From assembly GCA_037044905.1 (NCBI GenBank), contig JBAOKB010000173.1:62001-126000 (forward strand): a stretch of 64,000 nt of DNA, read 5' to 3'. The translations under genes were made by a program, and so were the position numbers. A model generated the notes under the pieces. That model saw only the letters and a list, made by a program, of their open reading frames with translations. It did not search any database and was not told the origin of the DNA. This DNA comes from Hortaea werneckii (Eukaryota > Ascomycota > Dothideomycetes > Mycosphaerellales > Teratosphaeriaceae). Below, in pieces: positions 1 through 10,445 of the stretch. Within the stretch, counting starts at the first letter, position 1, and every line of letters starts with the position of its first letter.

Positions 1-112
1 GCCACCATGACAGGCTGAGCCGAATAGGTATGCGGGTGAGCTGAGTGAGCCGGGCAGATTGGATTAAAGCTGGGTGAGCTAGGTGAGCTGGGTGTGGGCA
101 GCTGATGGTATA
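1..112. repeat. Degenerate 9-base minisatellite, left copy
   Basis: G-rich tandem units of the type gctgggtga/gctaggtga run from the window edge to about position 112. They are the reverse complement of the cacccagcg/cacctagcg units at 1447-1626, so the ankyrin gene sits between inverted stretches of one minisatellite. The array probably continues left of the window. Confidence 0.6.
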
Positions 113-452
113 TGTAGTGTTCGACGCCTCCTTGAATACTGTGCTGTACCCGCACGGATGAGTCTCGCTCCGACCCTCGGATCACCTGACAGCACGTGGG
201 GAGCATGACCGCAGGTCTTAAAGTGTTCTGAAGCGATTGGCTATCGTACTCACCACTAGCAACGTAAGCAGCACGAAGAGTCATTCCTGGTCACGCTACG
301 TTAGATCACGGCCTCGATTTCCCTCGCTAAGAAAGGGCGTACATTCGCGAATAAAGATATCGTATTATGCAGCTATGAGATGATGCGAACGGTGGGATTG
401 AGTCATTCGAGAATGGGTAATGCATGTTTCCAATTTGTTCATGATTTCCAGT

Positions 453-1303
453 TCATGCAAGCAAGAGTGCCTGTAGGTCTGGCTTGTCGGTCGCAAGTTC
501 TAGTGGTGTTGGTGGTACCAAGTCATTGCACTGCTTTTTAAGCTGACGCGCGTTGGCGCCGTGTCGAAGCAATGCTTTGGCAGCCGTGATATTCATTATT
601 TCGCAAGCAATATGCAAGGGGGTCCTCAAAGGGAAACCATACCTCCACTGACCAGCAATATCATTATCGTATTCGTAAGCATCAACTTGCGCATTCTTCT
701 CAAGGATCAGTCTGTCGATGAGCTCAGCAGTGTCTGCAGATTCCTCCCTCTGTATAGCACAGTGGAGCAAGTCACCCCGGGACGTATCCATGATATCCAA
801 TTCCAACAACTTTTTCACAACTTTCATGGTACCCTCACGGATCGCGATAGATAGCGCGGTCTCGTTGAGATTTGAGGTTGCATTCGGATTGGCACCCATC
901 GCCAGCATCCAGTCTAGGTAGCTTTCGTTTCGTACCGCAAAGCTTGATCTGATCAGTCATGTGTTTACCCTTGTATCGGATGGGACAATTACCTTAGCAT
1001 CGACGGAACCTGGCCACCGCAGAGAGGTCTGTTCACATCCCAACCCTGATCAAGTATCAATTGAACCACACGTGTACTCTCGCTTGCAGCTGCTGCTTGT
1101 GCTATATCTTCATCAAGGGGGCTGTACTGAAGTAGATGACTCAAAGCTTCGAGGTTCATTTCATCGATAGCGGTGATTGTAGCGCGAGAAAAGCTGGGAG
1201 AAGAATGGTTTTCCTGTAACTCCTCGCTTGCGCGTTCGATGGCGGAGGCATCTCGTGAAATGACTGCTGCGCAAAGCTGCTCATCCTCACGTGGCTCGGA
1301 CAT
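453..1303 (-). CDS. Ankyrin-repeat protein
   Basis: Two exons, 993-1303 and about 453-942, give a 266-residue protein. The donor is GTAATT at 992; acceptors at 943 or 949 both keep the frame, and 943 leaves a normal distance from the TGACTGA branch site. Ankyrin repeats are visible in the second half: a GANPN-type turn, ETALSIAIREG, then TPLHIACE with ALLRHGAN near the C-terminus, followed by PTPLELAT. The N-terminal part has HLLQYSP and a QLILDQGWDVN-type helix turn. No other domain is visible. Ankyrin repeats bind proteins, so the partner and role are unknown; short ankyrin-only proteins of this sort are common in accessory fungal DNA. The start is the first Met of exon 1 (MSEPREDEQ). Confidence 0.75.
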
Positions 1304-1446
1304 GTCGACAGTGCGTAGAGGGTAAAGGCCAGAGTCTGAGCTATCGTTTCCTTCAGTGGTAGCGAAACTTCACGCGCTCAAAACGGCAATAACAAATAAG
1401 TCGTAGGATGGAATTGAAGTCGAGATTATTTGAACTGTATGGAATC

Positions 1447-1626
1447 TTACCCAGCGGATCCCGCGCACCCAGCGCACCTAGCGCCACTAGCGCACCCCGC
1501 GCACCCCGCGCACCCAGCGCACCTAGCACACCCAGCGCACCTAGCACACCCAGCGCACCTAGCACACCTAGCACACCCAACGCACCTAGCACACCCAGCG
1601 CACCTAGCTTACCCAGCGCACTTGGC
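1447..1626. repeat. 9-base minisatellite, right copy
   Basis: About 20 tandem copies of a 9-base unit alternating between cacccagcg, cacctagca and cacccagca. All reading frames stay open through it (Ala-Pro-Ser/Thr or His-Pro-Ala repeats on +, Gly-Ala-Leu on -) because the unit length is a multiple of three, so the open frames are not evidence of a gene. Confidence 0.85.
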
Positions 1627-1731
1627 TCAAGCTGTACATTTGACAACCGCGATGGATTTAAAGAGGCTGCACATCTAAGAACATGATGTCCAGGTTAACC
1701 ACAAGGGTTCACTATTAGTCTGAGTGTTAAA

Positions 1732-2586
1732 ATGGCCTCTACCCCCTTCCAAATGTATCTCGGCCGCTCAGACTTTGTCGAGGTCGGGATGAATGACCTG
1801 CAAATCCTCTTGCCAGGCTTAGGGAAGAAGGCAATCGGTACTCGAAATCTCAACGGTTGTACTGCAGTCGCTATTCTCGGAGATGCTCTACTCGTTGCTC
1901 ACATTTCTCCACGCGCAGACTCAAGGTCTCCTGGAGAAGATCATCTCAAACGACATCTGGCCAGTATTTCAAGCCTCTATACGAGATACCGGAACTACTT
2001 CCCAGAACACACGACAACTTGGACCTTTTTCGGCACGCTTGGTGGGAGTCCTATGCAACATGTCGTAAACGAGGTCCAGGCGCATCTGAAGCGGGACGGG
2101 TTGCATGCGAAGCCTAACTTCTACCCAGTTGGACCTGCTACCACGAAGGGCTTAGCTGCTGGAGAAATGATTGCTGCGATCCGTCCTAAAGCAATTGAGC
2201 TTTACTTCGAAAAATGCCTCATCGAAACGAAACCGCTTCCAAAAAATGAGAATGAAGGTGACGACGACGAGGATAACAATGACGATGACGATAGCAACGA
2301 CGACGACGACGACGAGGACGACGGCGACAGCGGTGACGAGGACGTCAAACCTAGCTCTCCTGTTCAGGCGTCTACGTCTGGCCCCAGTGGTTCGCAATCT
2401 TTCTCGTGGGAACGACTCAATGATGGCAAATACATCAAGATCGATCGAAACCGCAAAGTCATCCTTCAACAGTCCAATCCTCCTGTCAATGAGGTCTTTA
2501 CGCAGGGAGGAAAGTACTTCTATTACAACGGGAGAACTTGTTTTGTAGGTAATAATGGGGAATGGAAGGAGGTGTCAGCCAAGTAG
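1732..2586 (+). CDS. Acidic protein with faint CheD-like N-terminal pattern
   Basis: Intronless, 284 residues. Residues 1-165 form a globular domain opening with a GMNDLQILLPGLG segment, then LNGCTAVAILG (Cys about residue 43) and, 14 residues on, LLVAHISP (His). A Gly-Cys-x-Ala-Val strand followed by a His-x-x-Pro strand resembles the Cys/His pair of the CheD-like fold (glutamine deamidases and related cysteine hydrolases); this is inference from a pattern, not a recognised family hit. Residues 175-207 are almost pure Asp/Glu. A C-terminal segment of about 60 residues (WERLNDGKYIKIDRNRK...YFYYNGRTCF) looks like a small beta-rich module. I do not recognise the gene. The acidic tract could be a nuclear or nucleic-acid-mimicking linker. 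Confidence 0.6.
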   Translation: MASTPFQMYLGRSDFVEVGMNDLQILLPGLGKKAIGTRNLNGCTAVAILGDALLVAHISPRADSRSPGEDHLKRHLASISSLYTRYRNYFPEHTTTWTFFGTLGGSPMQHVVNEVQAHLKRDGLHAKPNFYPVGPATTKGLAAGEMIAAIRPKAIELYFEKCLIETKPLPKNENEGDDDEDNNDDDDSNDDDDDEDDGDSGDEDVKPSSPVQASTSGPSGSQSFSWERLNDGKYIKIDRNRKVILQQSNPPVNEVFTQGGKYFYYNGRTCFVGNNGEWKEVSAK

Positions 2587-3111
2587 TAGCATGATGGGCT
2601 ATAGTTGGTGGCGGGAGGCGGATTAAGCAGGGGGCATTTAGATAACGGATAGCATTCATTCTAATGAGCTGTTTTGATCTCTTATAAAGCGACATGTCGC
2701 GATCTCTATGCCCCGATATCGAGCTTCTGTGCAATAGGTCGTGCCACTGCAGCGAATTATACCGGCATTCGTGCGTGGACTGTTTGGTAGAGCATTTGCC
2801 CCCTTCTGGAGCCTTTGCACGGGCCAAGGGTATAGTCGTGCGCCCCTGAAATCTTCCGCCCACTGTACCAGCCTCCTCGACTCTCAAGCCAGCGGCAGGA
2901 ACGTCGGCGCGAAGGAATTCGACCCTAGTCTCACAAAGTTGTCGCGCCTGGCCATCGGCAGCCGGCGCTTCTGTAAGTCGAATGAGCAACTTGCGGTCTA
3001 CGCTGGAGAAGATTGCTATCTAATTCGTGCGTTGCATCTATTTCTCAACGAGCCATCGTGCCCTTTCCTATTCTGCTCCCGTCTCTGTTCTTCTTCGTGT
3101 AGCGTCTTAAG

Positions 3112-3592
3112 TCATTTGTTCGACGCAGCGATTGAGTCGTCATGCCGACAGAAAAATGACCGAATTCTTCGGAAGTAACTTCGACTGCCTGATAGGACCG
3201 GCTCCCATTCTGCATCAGGTTTGGTGAAGACGCTGAGAGTTCCCTCTCCGCTGGGATCCGCTTTAGTTGCAAGTTCAAATCTCCCGGGATGCCACATCAA
3301 TGTTGGCAGGGATCACCGTTAGCATGACGGACCGGGGACTCTTCATGTACAACCTGACCATACAGCGAACAAGGTCAACTTCGGCTTTGAATGTCAAGCT
3401 TTTGGTGGTGCTTTTGAAGATCCCAGGAACATCAATAACATTGAGGTGCTCTTGCAACGGGCCAGAGATCTCTAGTCGTAGTACGTCGTTAGAGAAGGTC
3501 GGTCTAGGTGTTGCTGTCGTCTCGTCGCCAATGAGACCCATCGCAAAGAGCGTGTCGACCTTTTCCAACATGGCTGAGTCGCCTAAGGCCAT
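3112..3592 (-). pseudogene. Dynamin-family GTPase pseudogene, P-loop deleted
   Basis: Minus-strand frames read MLEKVDTLFAMG (dynamin N-terminus) directly into the SNDVLRLEISGP..LNVIDVPGIF region. The G3 motif DVPG is kept, followed by the family signature SVMLTVIPANIDVASREI. The G1 P-loop (GxxxSGKS) and G2 region that should lie between these are absent. A 2-base shortfall after ASREI shifts the frame; the next frame continues with LATKADPSGEGTLSVFTKPD, which carries the G4 motif TKPD. Nothing recognisable of the middle or GED domains follows. A dynamin without its P-loop cannot bind GTP, and the frameshift confirms decay. Family assignment is secure; the original subfamily (Mx-like fungal dynamin) is a guess. 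Confidence 0.8.
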
Positions 3593-4837
3593 ACTGGTCA
3601 GTCTTTCTGACGATGGCTGCCTCTACTGTGGAGTAAAGGCGTCTGAAAAGGGTGTAGAAAAAGTACTGTAGCATGCCGGGAACCTTCCGTAGCCGGGGCA
3701 TGATATATATGTCACAGGCAGTGAACATGTGAACCTACTAAAGAGCAAGCACGGGTCAAATACTGCAGAACAGGGTCTTCAACATCTACTGGTCCTGTCT
3801 GGCTTAAGAGCTTAGTCCTGTATTTGGCCGATTGGATTACACATGCTCGCTGTCAATACCGCACTGGTTAATGAAGTTGGCCTGGAGCTGTGAATGCGTG
3901 GTTACATGGCCGCATATTCGAATCAGTCACAACTTGTGTCTACTCTGACCGCAGTCACGGATTCGTTCAATTATACAAACTCCTGTGCATTACGGTGACC
4001 TATACAGCTCTCGTTCGACAGCACTGGTCGTTAGATAAATTCGAATGTAGACGTTCCTAAGTTCGCAATCAATCTTCCGGGTGAAACGGTCGAGTCCACT
4101 CCCTGGCGACGGGTGTGCAACTAGCTCGCTTGCAAACACACTGGAGAGGCGTGCATGGTTTAGGCCCAACTAGCAGGGACCTGGGACGCTATCAGCGCTA
4201 AAGGGGCGTATGACGGGTTAGTGCGAACTCTACAACGAAGCAGATTCAATGGTATAGACTCTGTTAGTGTATGCTGTCAATCAAGTACCATCGAACAATC
4301 GACATCTAATCCACTCTGTCACAAAGATCTTTCAAGGCATGCCATACGCTTTCTCAAGGGCTCTGGACTTGCCCGAGAGAAGTAACACAGCTTCTTGAAG
4401 AGATCGTACTATCCTTCCGTTTGTTGTTCGGCCAAGACCAAAGACCAAGGAAGCTCTTCGAGCGGCACTTAATGAAAGCAGAGAGATCGCGATGGGGCAT
4501 GGACGAGATGTTGCTTCAGCCTTGTACAGAGGCTGAAGTGAGCCCAAGAGCTACTTGCCACGATCAAAAGTATTACCGGCTCGCTCGTGATTTCCCTGTT
4601 CTTCGTCAGCGGATTGCGAATTTGCAACACCAATTGACACATGTGAATCCGAGGTGATGGCGTGCAATACGGCGCGACAGAGGGGATAGTACACAATGGT
4701 ACACCTTTTGGGCCTTCACTGTCCGGCCGGGATCAGATGCCAGATTGACTGCGTGGGATAACGAAGATTTATTTTTCTTGTTGTTGGTCGAACGCAGTTG
4801 GAGTGCTTTAGCGCAAGGCTGGATGGCAAGTTCAATA
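3593..4837. other. No convincing gene
   Basis: Only short overlapping open frames. A 78-codon plus-strand frame at 4421-4657 ending in RIANLQHQLTHVNPR could be a coiled-coil tail, but it has no start context or homology that I recognise. Confidence 0.5.
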
Positions 4838-7310
4838 TCAAACTTCCCGCTCGGCCCAACTTCTGATCATTCCTTGCGAAGATGGCTCATAATCTCTCAA
4901 GACCACATCATCACCATCCAAAAAAGTATTCGGTTGTACAAAGACCCGCTTGACCGCCGCTTCTCGTAGTAGGATCTGCCTCCATTCCAAACATTCGATC
5001 GACGGCTTTGTGAGTTCTTTCATGAGAATGCGACATCGCGATACATCTGCTGTGGAGCGATAGATGTGCAGCTTCATCAATAGTCCACGGAGTGCTGGCC
5101 TCCCAACTGATGCGATTTGGCTTCGGTCTACGTTCACATTCAAAGTGTTTCTGCATGCGTCGACTCGAACCTCAAAGAAACCGATCGAAGCCAAACGGAT
5201 TGCTTGAAACATCGCAAAATAAGCCTGAGATTTGCTGGAGTCAGTTTGAAACGCAGACTATTTGCAACAGCACTTACCTGACTGTGTGCTTGACTCCACG
5301 ACTAAGGGAATAGTTTTTTCAGTACGTTGTTGTAAAGGCTGGAAAAAAGTTCATACCTCTCCCTCCACAGAGTAATTTTCTAGACCGCGTATACCAGCAA
5401 TTACCAGCTGTTGATATATGTTATATTCGACTAAAAGTTGTCAGCTCAAGGGCTGTGGAGCCAAACATACGATCTTCAGGGCTAATAGAGCCATGATCGG
5501 TATAGCCACAAAGGGACAAAAGATCGGTCTCGCTCATCAGGTACGCTCCAATGCACTCCGCGCGACACTCATCGACGCTCGTAGCTATATCTTGGAAAAC
5601 GCCTGTCCATGTCTCTCCAGGCCTGTACCACGAGTCAATAGGCTCTCCTGTTACTGGACTGAAAGGCAACTTCTCAAGGTCGAAGTTGTAAGTACTGTCT
5701 GCATTTTCTTGCAAGAGCTTGCCGGTACCGTGGCCGAGCAGCTCACGAAACACGACCCAGAGGTAATAAGCGGGACGTCTGTGTTTGGAAAAAGTCCCCG
5801 GCTTTTCTTCGCAGAGCTTGAGGGCTAGAGAATCTCCTGCCATTGGAGTACCGTCAAGACGATTTGATATCATGATGCTCTTCGATCCTTCACCTTGCCT
5901 GATATCATTGTACTGCTCTTTGTCAGCTTCTACCTTAACAGCCAAACGGGGTAGGGGATCAGACATTGGGCAAGTTGATACCAGGAAACACGAGGGAACT
6001 GCAATATGCAATCGCTGTGATTGGTCAGTTATATTGTAAATCTCGAGTATAGGTGAAGCGTACATTCGATGCTTACGAAACCTGGTCTCTGTACCGTCGA
6101 TTCTTCGAAGTCACCCAAGCTTTTGTCCCCACGGTGTGATTCTACCCATGGAAGTCTTTTGACGAACAAGTCCGCGCTCTCACATAAGCTGTGTAGCATA
6201 GCTGTCTCTTCGGGATTTTTGATGCCAACAATGCCTTCATACTCTGCTTTCGTCCAACAGGGGTCTTTATAAGGCTCAACAAAACCGAAGACGGTCTCGA
6301 CAGTCGTTAGATGGTCATGAACCCAAATCCTTTGTGAGTCTTTGTACTCTTCCATGTCACCGGTTTGGAAAGCCCTGCATAATTTTGCAATGTATGTCTT
6401 CTTCGCTGGATGCTCGGTAAATCTGCTTGCTTTCTGAAGACACTCGCAGATTCGTTGCAACTCGCTTGAGTGGTCGCCTCGGACGAGGCGCACTTGCCGA
6501 TCATGAGTGTAAGAGATGGGCTTTGCTGCAGCATCTTTTTCGACAGATGCTTGCACAATATCGAATCTGCGTTTCTCTCCTATAACGTTTTTCACAAGTC
6601 TGGTATTCTCTGGATATATGCCTGACTGTGCCGCTATTTTTGTAATCTCAGCAACCTCGTGTTTCGTGATGGGTGACGAAGCTTGATAATAAGTGCTTTG
6701 CGCGGTCGGACTTGGTAGTCCAAGCATATTTGGCAGTGGCGATAATATGACCGACTCGAACTTTTCCATGAGTTTTCGAGTGGCTTCAGAGGTCGAAGAG
6801 AGCTTCCGCAATGTGTCAGGTGCGACATTAGGACAGAACTTCTGATCACCATGGCCCTAGATGTGTGTTGCATGATCAGACATGGTTCCGTCTCATACTA
6901 CAGGGTACATAGTATTCTCAGATCTCTTGCTTACGTAAAAATTACCTACATTTCCCAAGAACATGGCAGCAAAATCCATAAACCTCGTCAGCTCGTCGTT
7001 GGAAATATGCAGATGGTTTCTAAGTTCTTCCCAATCCCCATGGCATGAATGATACAAATGGATGATGAAGTCAAATATTGGCTCGGACTCAGGAGAAACT
7101 TGGCGCAGGACGATTCTGGTACCGAGCCAGGCTGCCCTGCCAGACGTGTTAGAGACGTCGACAACTCAAAAGAAGATGGTGATCGACGGACTTGGCAGAG
7201 TAATGCGCATACAGCTTGTCACTTGGCAAGAGGCGTTCGAACTGCGAGGTGCTCGACAGAACCCGAACTTGTGCGTTGCTGCACACTCCAGCAGACGCAC
7301 TCGACGTCAT
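4838..7310 (-). CDS. Dipeptidyl peptidase III, first zinc-ligand His replaced by Arg
   Basis: Eight exons: 7310-7192, 7136-6935, 6856-6064, 6014-5965, 5912-5471, 5430-5357, 5301-5278 and 5224-4838. All junctions are GT..AG, all are in frame, and they give 696 residues, normal for family M49. Family landmarks in order are LGTRIVLRQVSPESEPIFDF near the N-terminus, INLPNYNDIRQ across the exon 4/5 joint, the M49 zinc motif region, DECRAE (residues 502-507), SWSQAHSQ from the 24-base exon 7, and RVFVQPNTFLDGDDVVL at the end. DPP III removes N-terminal dipeptides using zinc held by HELLGH and the Glu of EECRAE. Here the motif reads RELLGH: codon CGT at 5747-5745, about residue 444, in place of CAT or CAC. 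The other ligands (His449, Glu503) and the catalytic Glu445 remain. Start: first ATG (7310) upstream of the conserved LYAHY segment. The open frame over 2.4 kb argues the gene is or was recently expressed. Confidence 0.92.
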
Positions 7311-8039
7311 TTCTTAAGTAGGAACAGAATAAACAAGCTGAACCCTAGAGCTGTGTCGCCGGCGTTGATGCAACGTAGACTGCGTTCATAGGGAGGACCA
7401 TCAGCAGACGCGCGGCGTCACTTGATAGTTAAATGCAAAAACTTGGGGAGTCGTTAATGGAGTTTATGAGGCTGCCCCTCAGCTAGAAAGTGAGCGCCGG
7501 CGCTAATGCGGGGATTTTAGGCGATCGATCTGCACGTGACGACGGCACGTGGGTGATGCTCAAAGGCAAGGAGCGGTGAGAGTACGCGGTAGGTGAACCA
7601 GACGGTACAGCGATGGGTGTTTGAAATGTTTACCCAATGCCCTGATCACCACGGCCGCGACGCATATGTATCATTGTACTTTTGTCAAGAACATTTATCT
7701 CATGTGTACAAAATATACCTCAGTCGTACAATAAGGGCCTCGGCTTGAGTCTTGGCGCGCCACGTTCAATCTGGGCGCACTGCGCGTTTACTCTTCGCAC
7801 ACCAATTACGCAGAACGAAGTATTGAGCGAGCAAGACTATCCACTTTAGAATTTGGCGAAGTCGCAGCATCTTGCGGGTCTACTACGCTCACTGAAAGGC
7901 CAGACACGGCACAAGCACGTAGGTCAGCATCGTCCGTACTTCCTCCCGCAGGCACCTGCCGACCTCATACAATCGCCCCCTTCTATGGAACTAGACGCAT
8001 CCGACCGACCGCATCTGTACCGCCCAACCGTTAGCATCT
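7311..8039. other. Divergent intergenic region
   Basis: Lies between the start of DPP III (minus) and the F-box gene (plus) and probably carries both promoters. No repeat or reading frame of note. Confidence 0.5.
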
Positions 8040-8945
8040 ATGGCTAAATTCAATTGCTCCGGCGAGGACATTAGTGGCCTTCGCCGTGACCTCAAAGAGC
8101 TGCAAGACAACCAATCCCGACTGGTGAAGCAAGTAGACAAGCTGACGGTGATCTTGAGCGAGCATCTCTATTTTCAAGACCGGGGGAACAAATTGGATCT
8201 GCCCTTGATAGAACGAGGTCTCGTACAGTGCTCAACAGAATCATGCAATATGCCTGCCGAACAGCCGGAGTCGGTTGCTGATGCACAGCGGCCGACCGCG
8301 CCTTACCCTCAATTTAACGCTGGTCATAGGCTCTGCTGTGTCTCGGAACTTCTAGAAATGATCCTCCTCGAGCTGCCGAGCGAGGACGTCTTGTTTGCTC
8401 AACGTGCAAGTAGACAGTTCCGCCGGGTCATCGCTCAATCACATCCAATCCAACAGCGACTTTTCCTTTCCGCCCTACCTACCGACGCAGTCTCAGGCAA
8501 TGTCATCCTCAATCCAATCTTAACGAAAAAGGGAACTCTCCCACATGTTCCGCTATTTTTTGACAAGCACAATATGACCATGGCTTACTGTCACAGCGAA
8601 AGCCGTCAACGTGTTTACTGCACGTCGGCTGCAGTGGTGAGAGACGAAGCGACTGAAGTCGAGTGGATCGATCTACGGCTGACAGACTCCTTTTTCCCGA
8701 CCACAAACTTTTTCTATGGGGAACCACGACAGGGTCCTTTTGGAGCCGGCTCATGGAAGCACATGTGCCTCTCACAACCGCCTTGCGAAGTCAAATGGCA
8801 TCTCAGGATGACAGACAAGACCAATCGAATGTTCGAACACAGATTTTGTGGTCATGCTTCAAGCAAGTCGACGATGGACGCTTTTCTAGAAAGTTTTGCG
8901 GCCTCGGTGGTGGTGGATGAAGGGAAGCATGAACGTGACCTATAG
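8040..8945 (+). CDS. F-box protein
   Basis: Intronless, 301 residues. Residues 5-45 are a short coiled coil (LRRDLKELQDNQSRLVKQV..). The F-box follows at about residues 100-140: SELLEMILLELPSEDVLFAQ then RASRQFRRVI and the trailing QQRLFLSALP. The C-terminal half holds the loop HMCLSQPPCEVKW found in a large Dothideomycete F-box family; the F-box gene at 53495-54298 has the matching MFLSEPPF. F-box proteins bind Skp1 and bring substrates to SCF ubiquitin ligases; the substrate here is unknown. The coiled coil ahead of the F-box is a little unusual for this family. Confidence 0.8.
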   Translation: MAKFNCSGEDISGLRRDLKELQDNQSRLVKQVDKLTVILSEHLYFQDRGNKLDLPLIERGLVQCSTESCNMPAEQPESVADAQRPTAPYPQFNAGHRLCCVSELLEMILLELPSEDVLFAQRASRQFRRVIAQSHPIQQRLFLSALPTDAVSGNVILNPILTKKGTLPHVPLFFDKHNMTMAYCHSESRQRVYCTSAAVVRDEATEVEWIDLRLTDSFFPTTNFFYGEPRQGPFGAGSWKHMCLSQPPCEVKWHLRMTDKTNRMFEHRFCGHASSKSTMDAFLESFAASVVVDEGKHERDL

Positions 8946-9543
8946 GAGCTTTTATACAACCGGAGGCGATTGACCGTGGCAGCGATTGTTCGTTATGTCG
9001 AAGAGCGACAGCATCATAGCGTGGAAAGGTCTCTCGAAGACAACGGAACTTCTGCCTACAGAAGAGCCGCGGTCGCAATATAACGACGGAGACGTGGCAG
9101 AGCCATGTAAATACACCGTCAAGTGAAGGGTGTTGCTCAAGATCAAGGGGATGGGCATGGATACTGAGCAGGACATTGATCTCAGCGCCCGGAGAACTCT
9201 AGGAGATACTACTCCAGAAGGACGTAGAGGACATCTTCGGCAGAGGCGAGAAGTGCCATCGACTCGTCATCCTTGCAATCTCGATACTGTGCTTGATCCA
9301 GCTCTGGTGGCGGCAAATGCTTATAGCAAATGCCGTGATTGGCCATGGCGGGGTCTTACCACGACCGTGTTGGCTCCGCCCGGGAGGTCCTTCGCTCGCC
9401 GGTCCCGAAGACTCATGCTGACAAGGCCGTCGTCCACGTCCTGCATGACCCCGCGCCTGCATCAGTCCCAAAGTACTACGATCATATGACTTTTTCTGAA
9501 GAGCTCCACGACCGACGACGACCATTCTGTCGCGATATTGATA
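8946..9543. other. No convincing gene
   Basis: Overlapping short frames on both strands without recognisable domains or splice-consistent extension into the kinase-like fragment that follows. Confidence 0.45.
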
Positions 9544-10041
9544 ATGTCACCACCCGAAGTGTCTTCTGCGCTTGAACCTAAGCAACTGCATTGGAGAAGC
9601 AGCACCACGGAGTTCGAAACCGCAAGTCTGGACAGCCTCACACGCTATCTGCGCAATTATCCGACGGGACTGGGAGCGCAAAGAGTAGCTCAAGATGTCT
9701 GGATGAAACGGCGAATGGACGTAAACGAAAGTGAGTTTCTGAATCAGAACTTGGTGTGGAAACTTTGCGACCCAAACATCCTGTGCGTCCCCAAACCATT
9801 GCGTTATTTCCCGAGCCAAGACGAGCATGGTATCCAGCAAGGAAACCTTCTTATGGAGTTCGTTCATGGAAGAACCGTTGAGAATCTATTGATGACTGCC
9901 GAAGCAAGCAACCTCGAACTGGTCTGCGAGAAGGTCTTCGCGGCGGTGCAGCACCTGCAACAAGTGTCACGCGGAAAGTTGAGCCAGATCGGCTCATTAC
10001 ACTCTGAAGAGATAACCGTCGGAGCGAACGCCAGACTCTAA
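9544..10041 (+). pseudogene. Kinase-like (APH/protein-kinase fold) N-terminal fragment
   Basis: 165 codons from ATG 9544. The segment LVWKLCDPNILCVPKPLRYF, then NLLMEFVHGRTVENLL and an AAVQHLQQ helix, matches the N-lobe and hinge of fungal phosphotransferase-like kinases (x-VPKP-x, MEFxxG-x-TxxxL). The reading frame stops shortly after, before any catalytic loop (HxDxxxxN) or DFG/DxE motif. The end abuts the truncated CIA1 fragment on the opposite strand at about 10040. Assignment to a kinase fold is by pattern; the truncation is clear. Confidence 0.55.
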
Positions 10042-10043
10042 TC

Positions 10044-10445
10044 TCCGAGTCATGCCCATCCAATATGACCGCAAATCTCCATTCGTCCTCTTGATCGTCA
10101 TCCTCGTCGCCCCCCGCAAGCCCACCTGTGAAGTCGATTTCCGCCGGCTTGCCTTGGCCGCCGCCGCCTTCCTCCCATCGCCGCCATATCCCGGCGCTGG
10201 CGTCAAAGCTGCCCGTTGCGAGGACGCTCTCGCCTTTGCTGTTTGGTTTCCAGGCGCAACTTCGGATCGAGCGTTTATGTCCGCCTGAGATGGTCGATTG
10301 TTGCTGGAAGTTGCAGAGAGTAGATGCGAACGATCTTGTCGGAACATGCTGTGGCGATAATGGGAAGGTGTGGGTGCGGCGTGCTGGACCATGTGCGAGC
10401 GTTACAGGGAGGGTTTAATGTCGCGAGAGGTTGCAGAGAAGGCAT
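10044..10445 (-). pseudogene. cia1: CIA1 (cytosolic Fe-S assembly WD40 protein) fragment
   Basis: From Met at 10445 the frame reads LQPLATLNPPCNARTW, then PIIATACSDKIVRIYSL, the first WD blade of CIA1. A one-base loss near 10310 shifts the frame, after which TISGGHKRSIRSCAWKP, VLATGSFDASAGIWRRW, a Gly/Glu-rich insert and EDEWRFAVILDGHDSE follow, the second blade and the start of the third. Homology stops at about 10044 and five further blades are missing. CIA1 delivers Fe-S clusters to cytosolic and nuclear proteins and is essential in yeast, so an intact copy must exist elsewhere in the genome. Confidence 0.85.

Noticed and set aside
1353..1690. Long Ala/Pro/Ser and Gly/Ala/Leu open frames on both strands
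   Set aside because: They come from a 9-base tandem repeat, whose length keeps every frame open; no start context or non-repeat coding flanks.
2171..2548. Thr/Met-rich and Val-rich frames over the acidic tract
   Set aside because: Shadows of the Asp/Glu-coding repeat in the real gene at 1732-2586.
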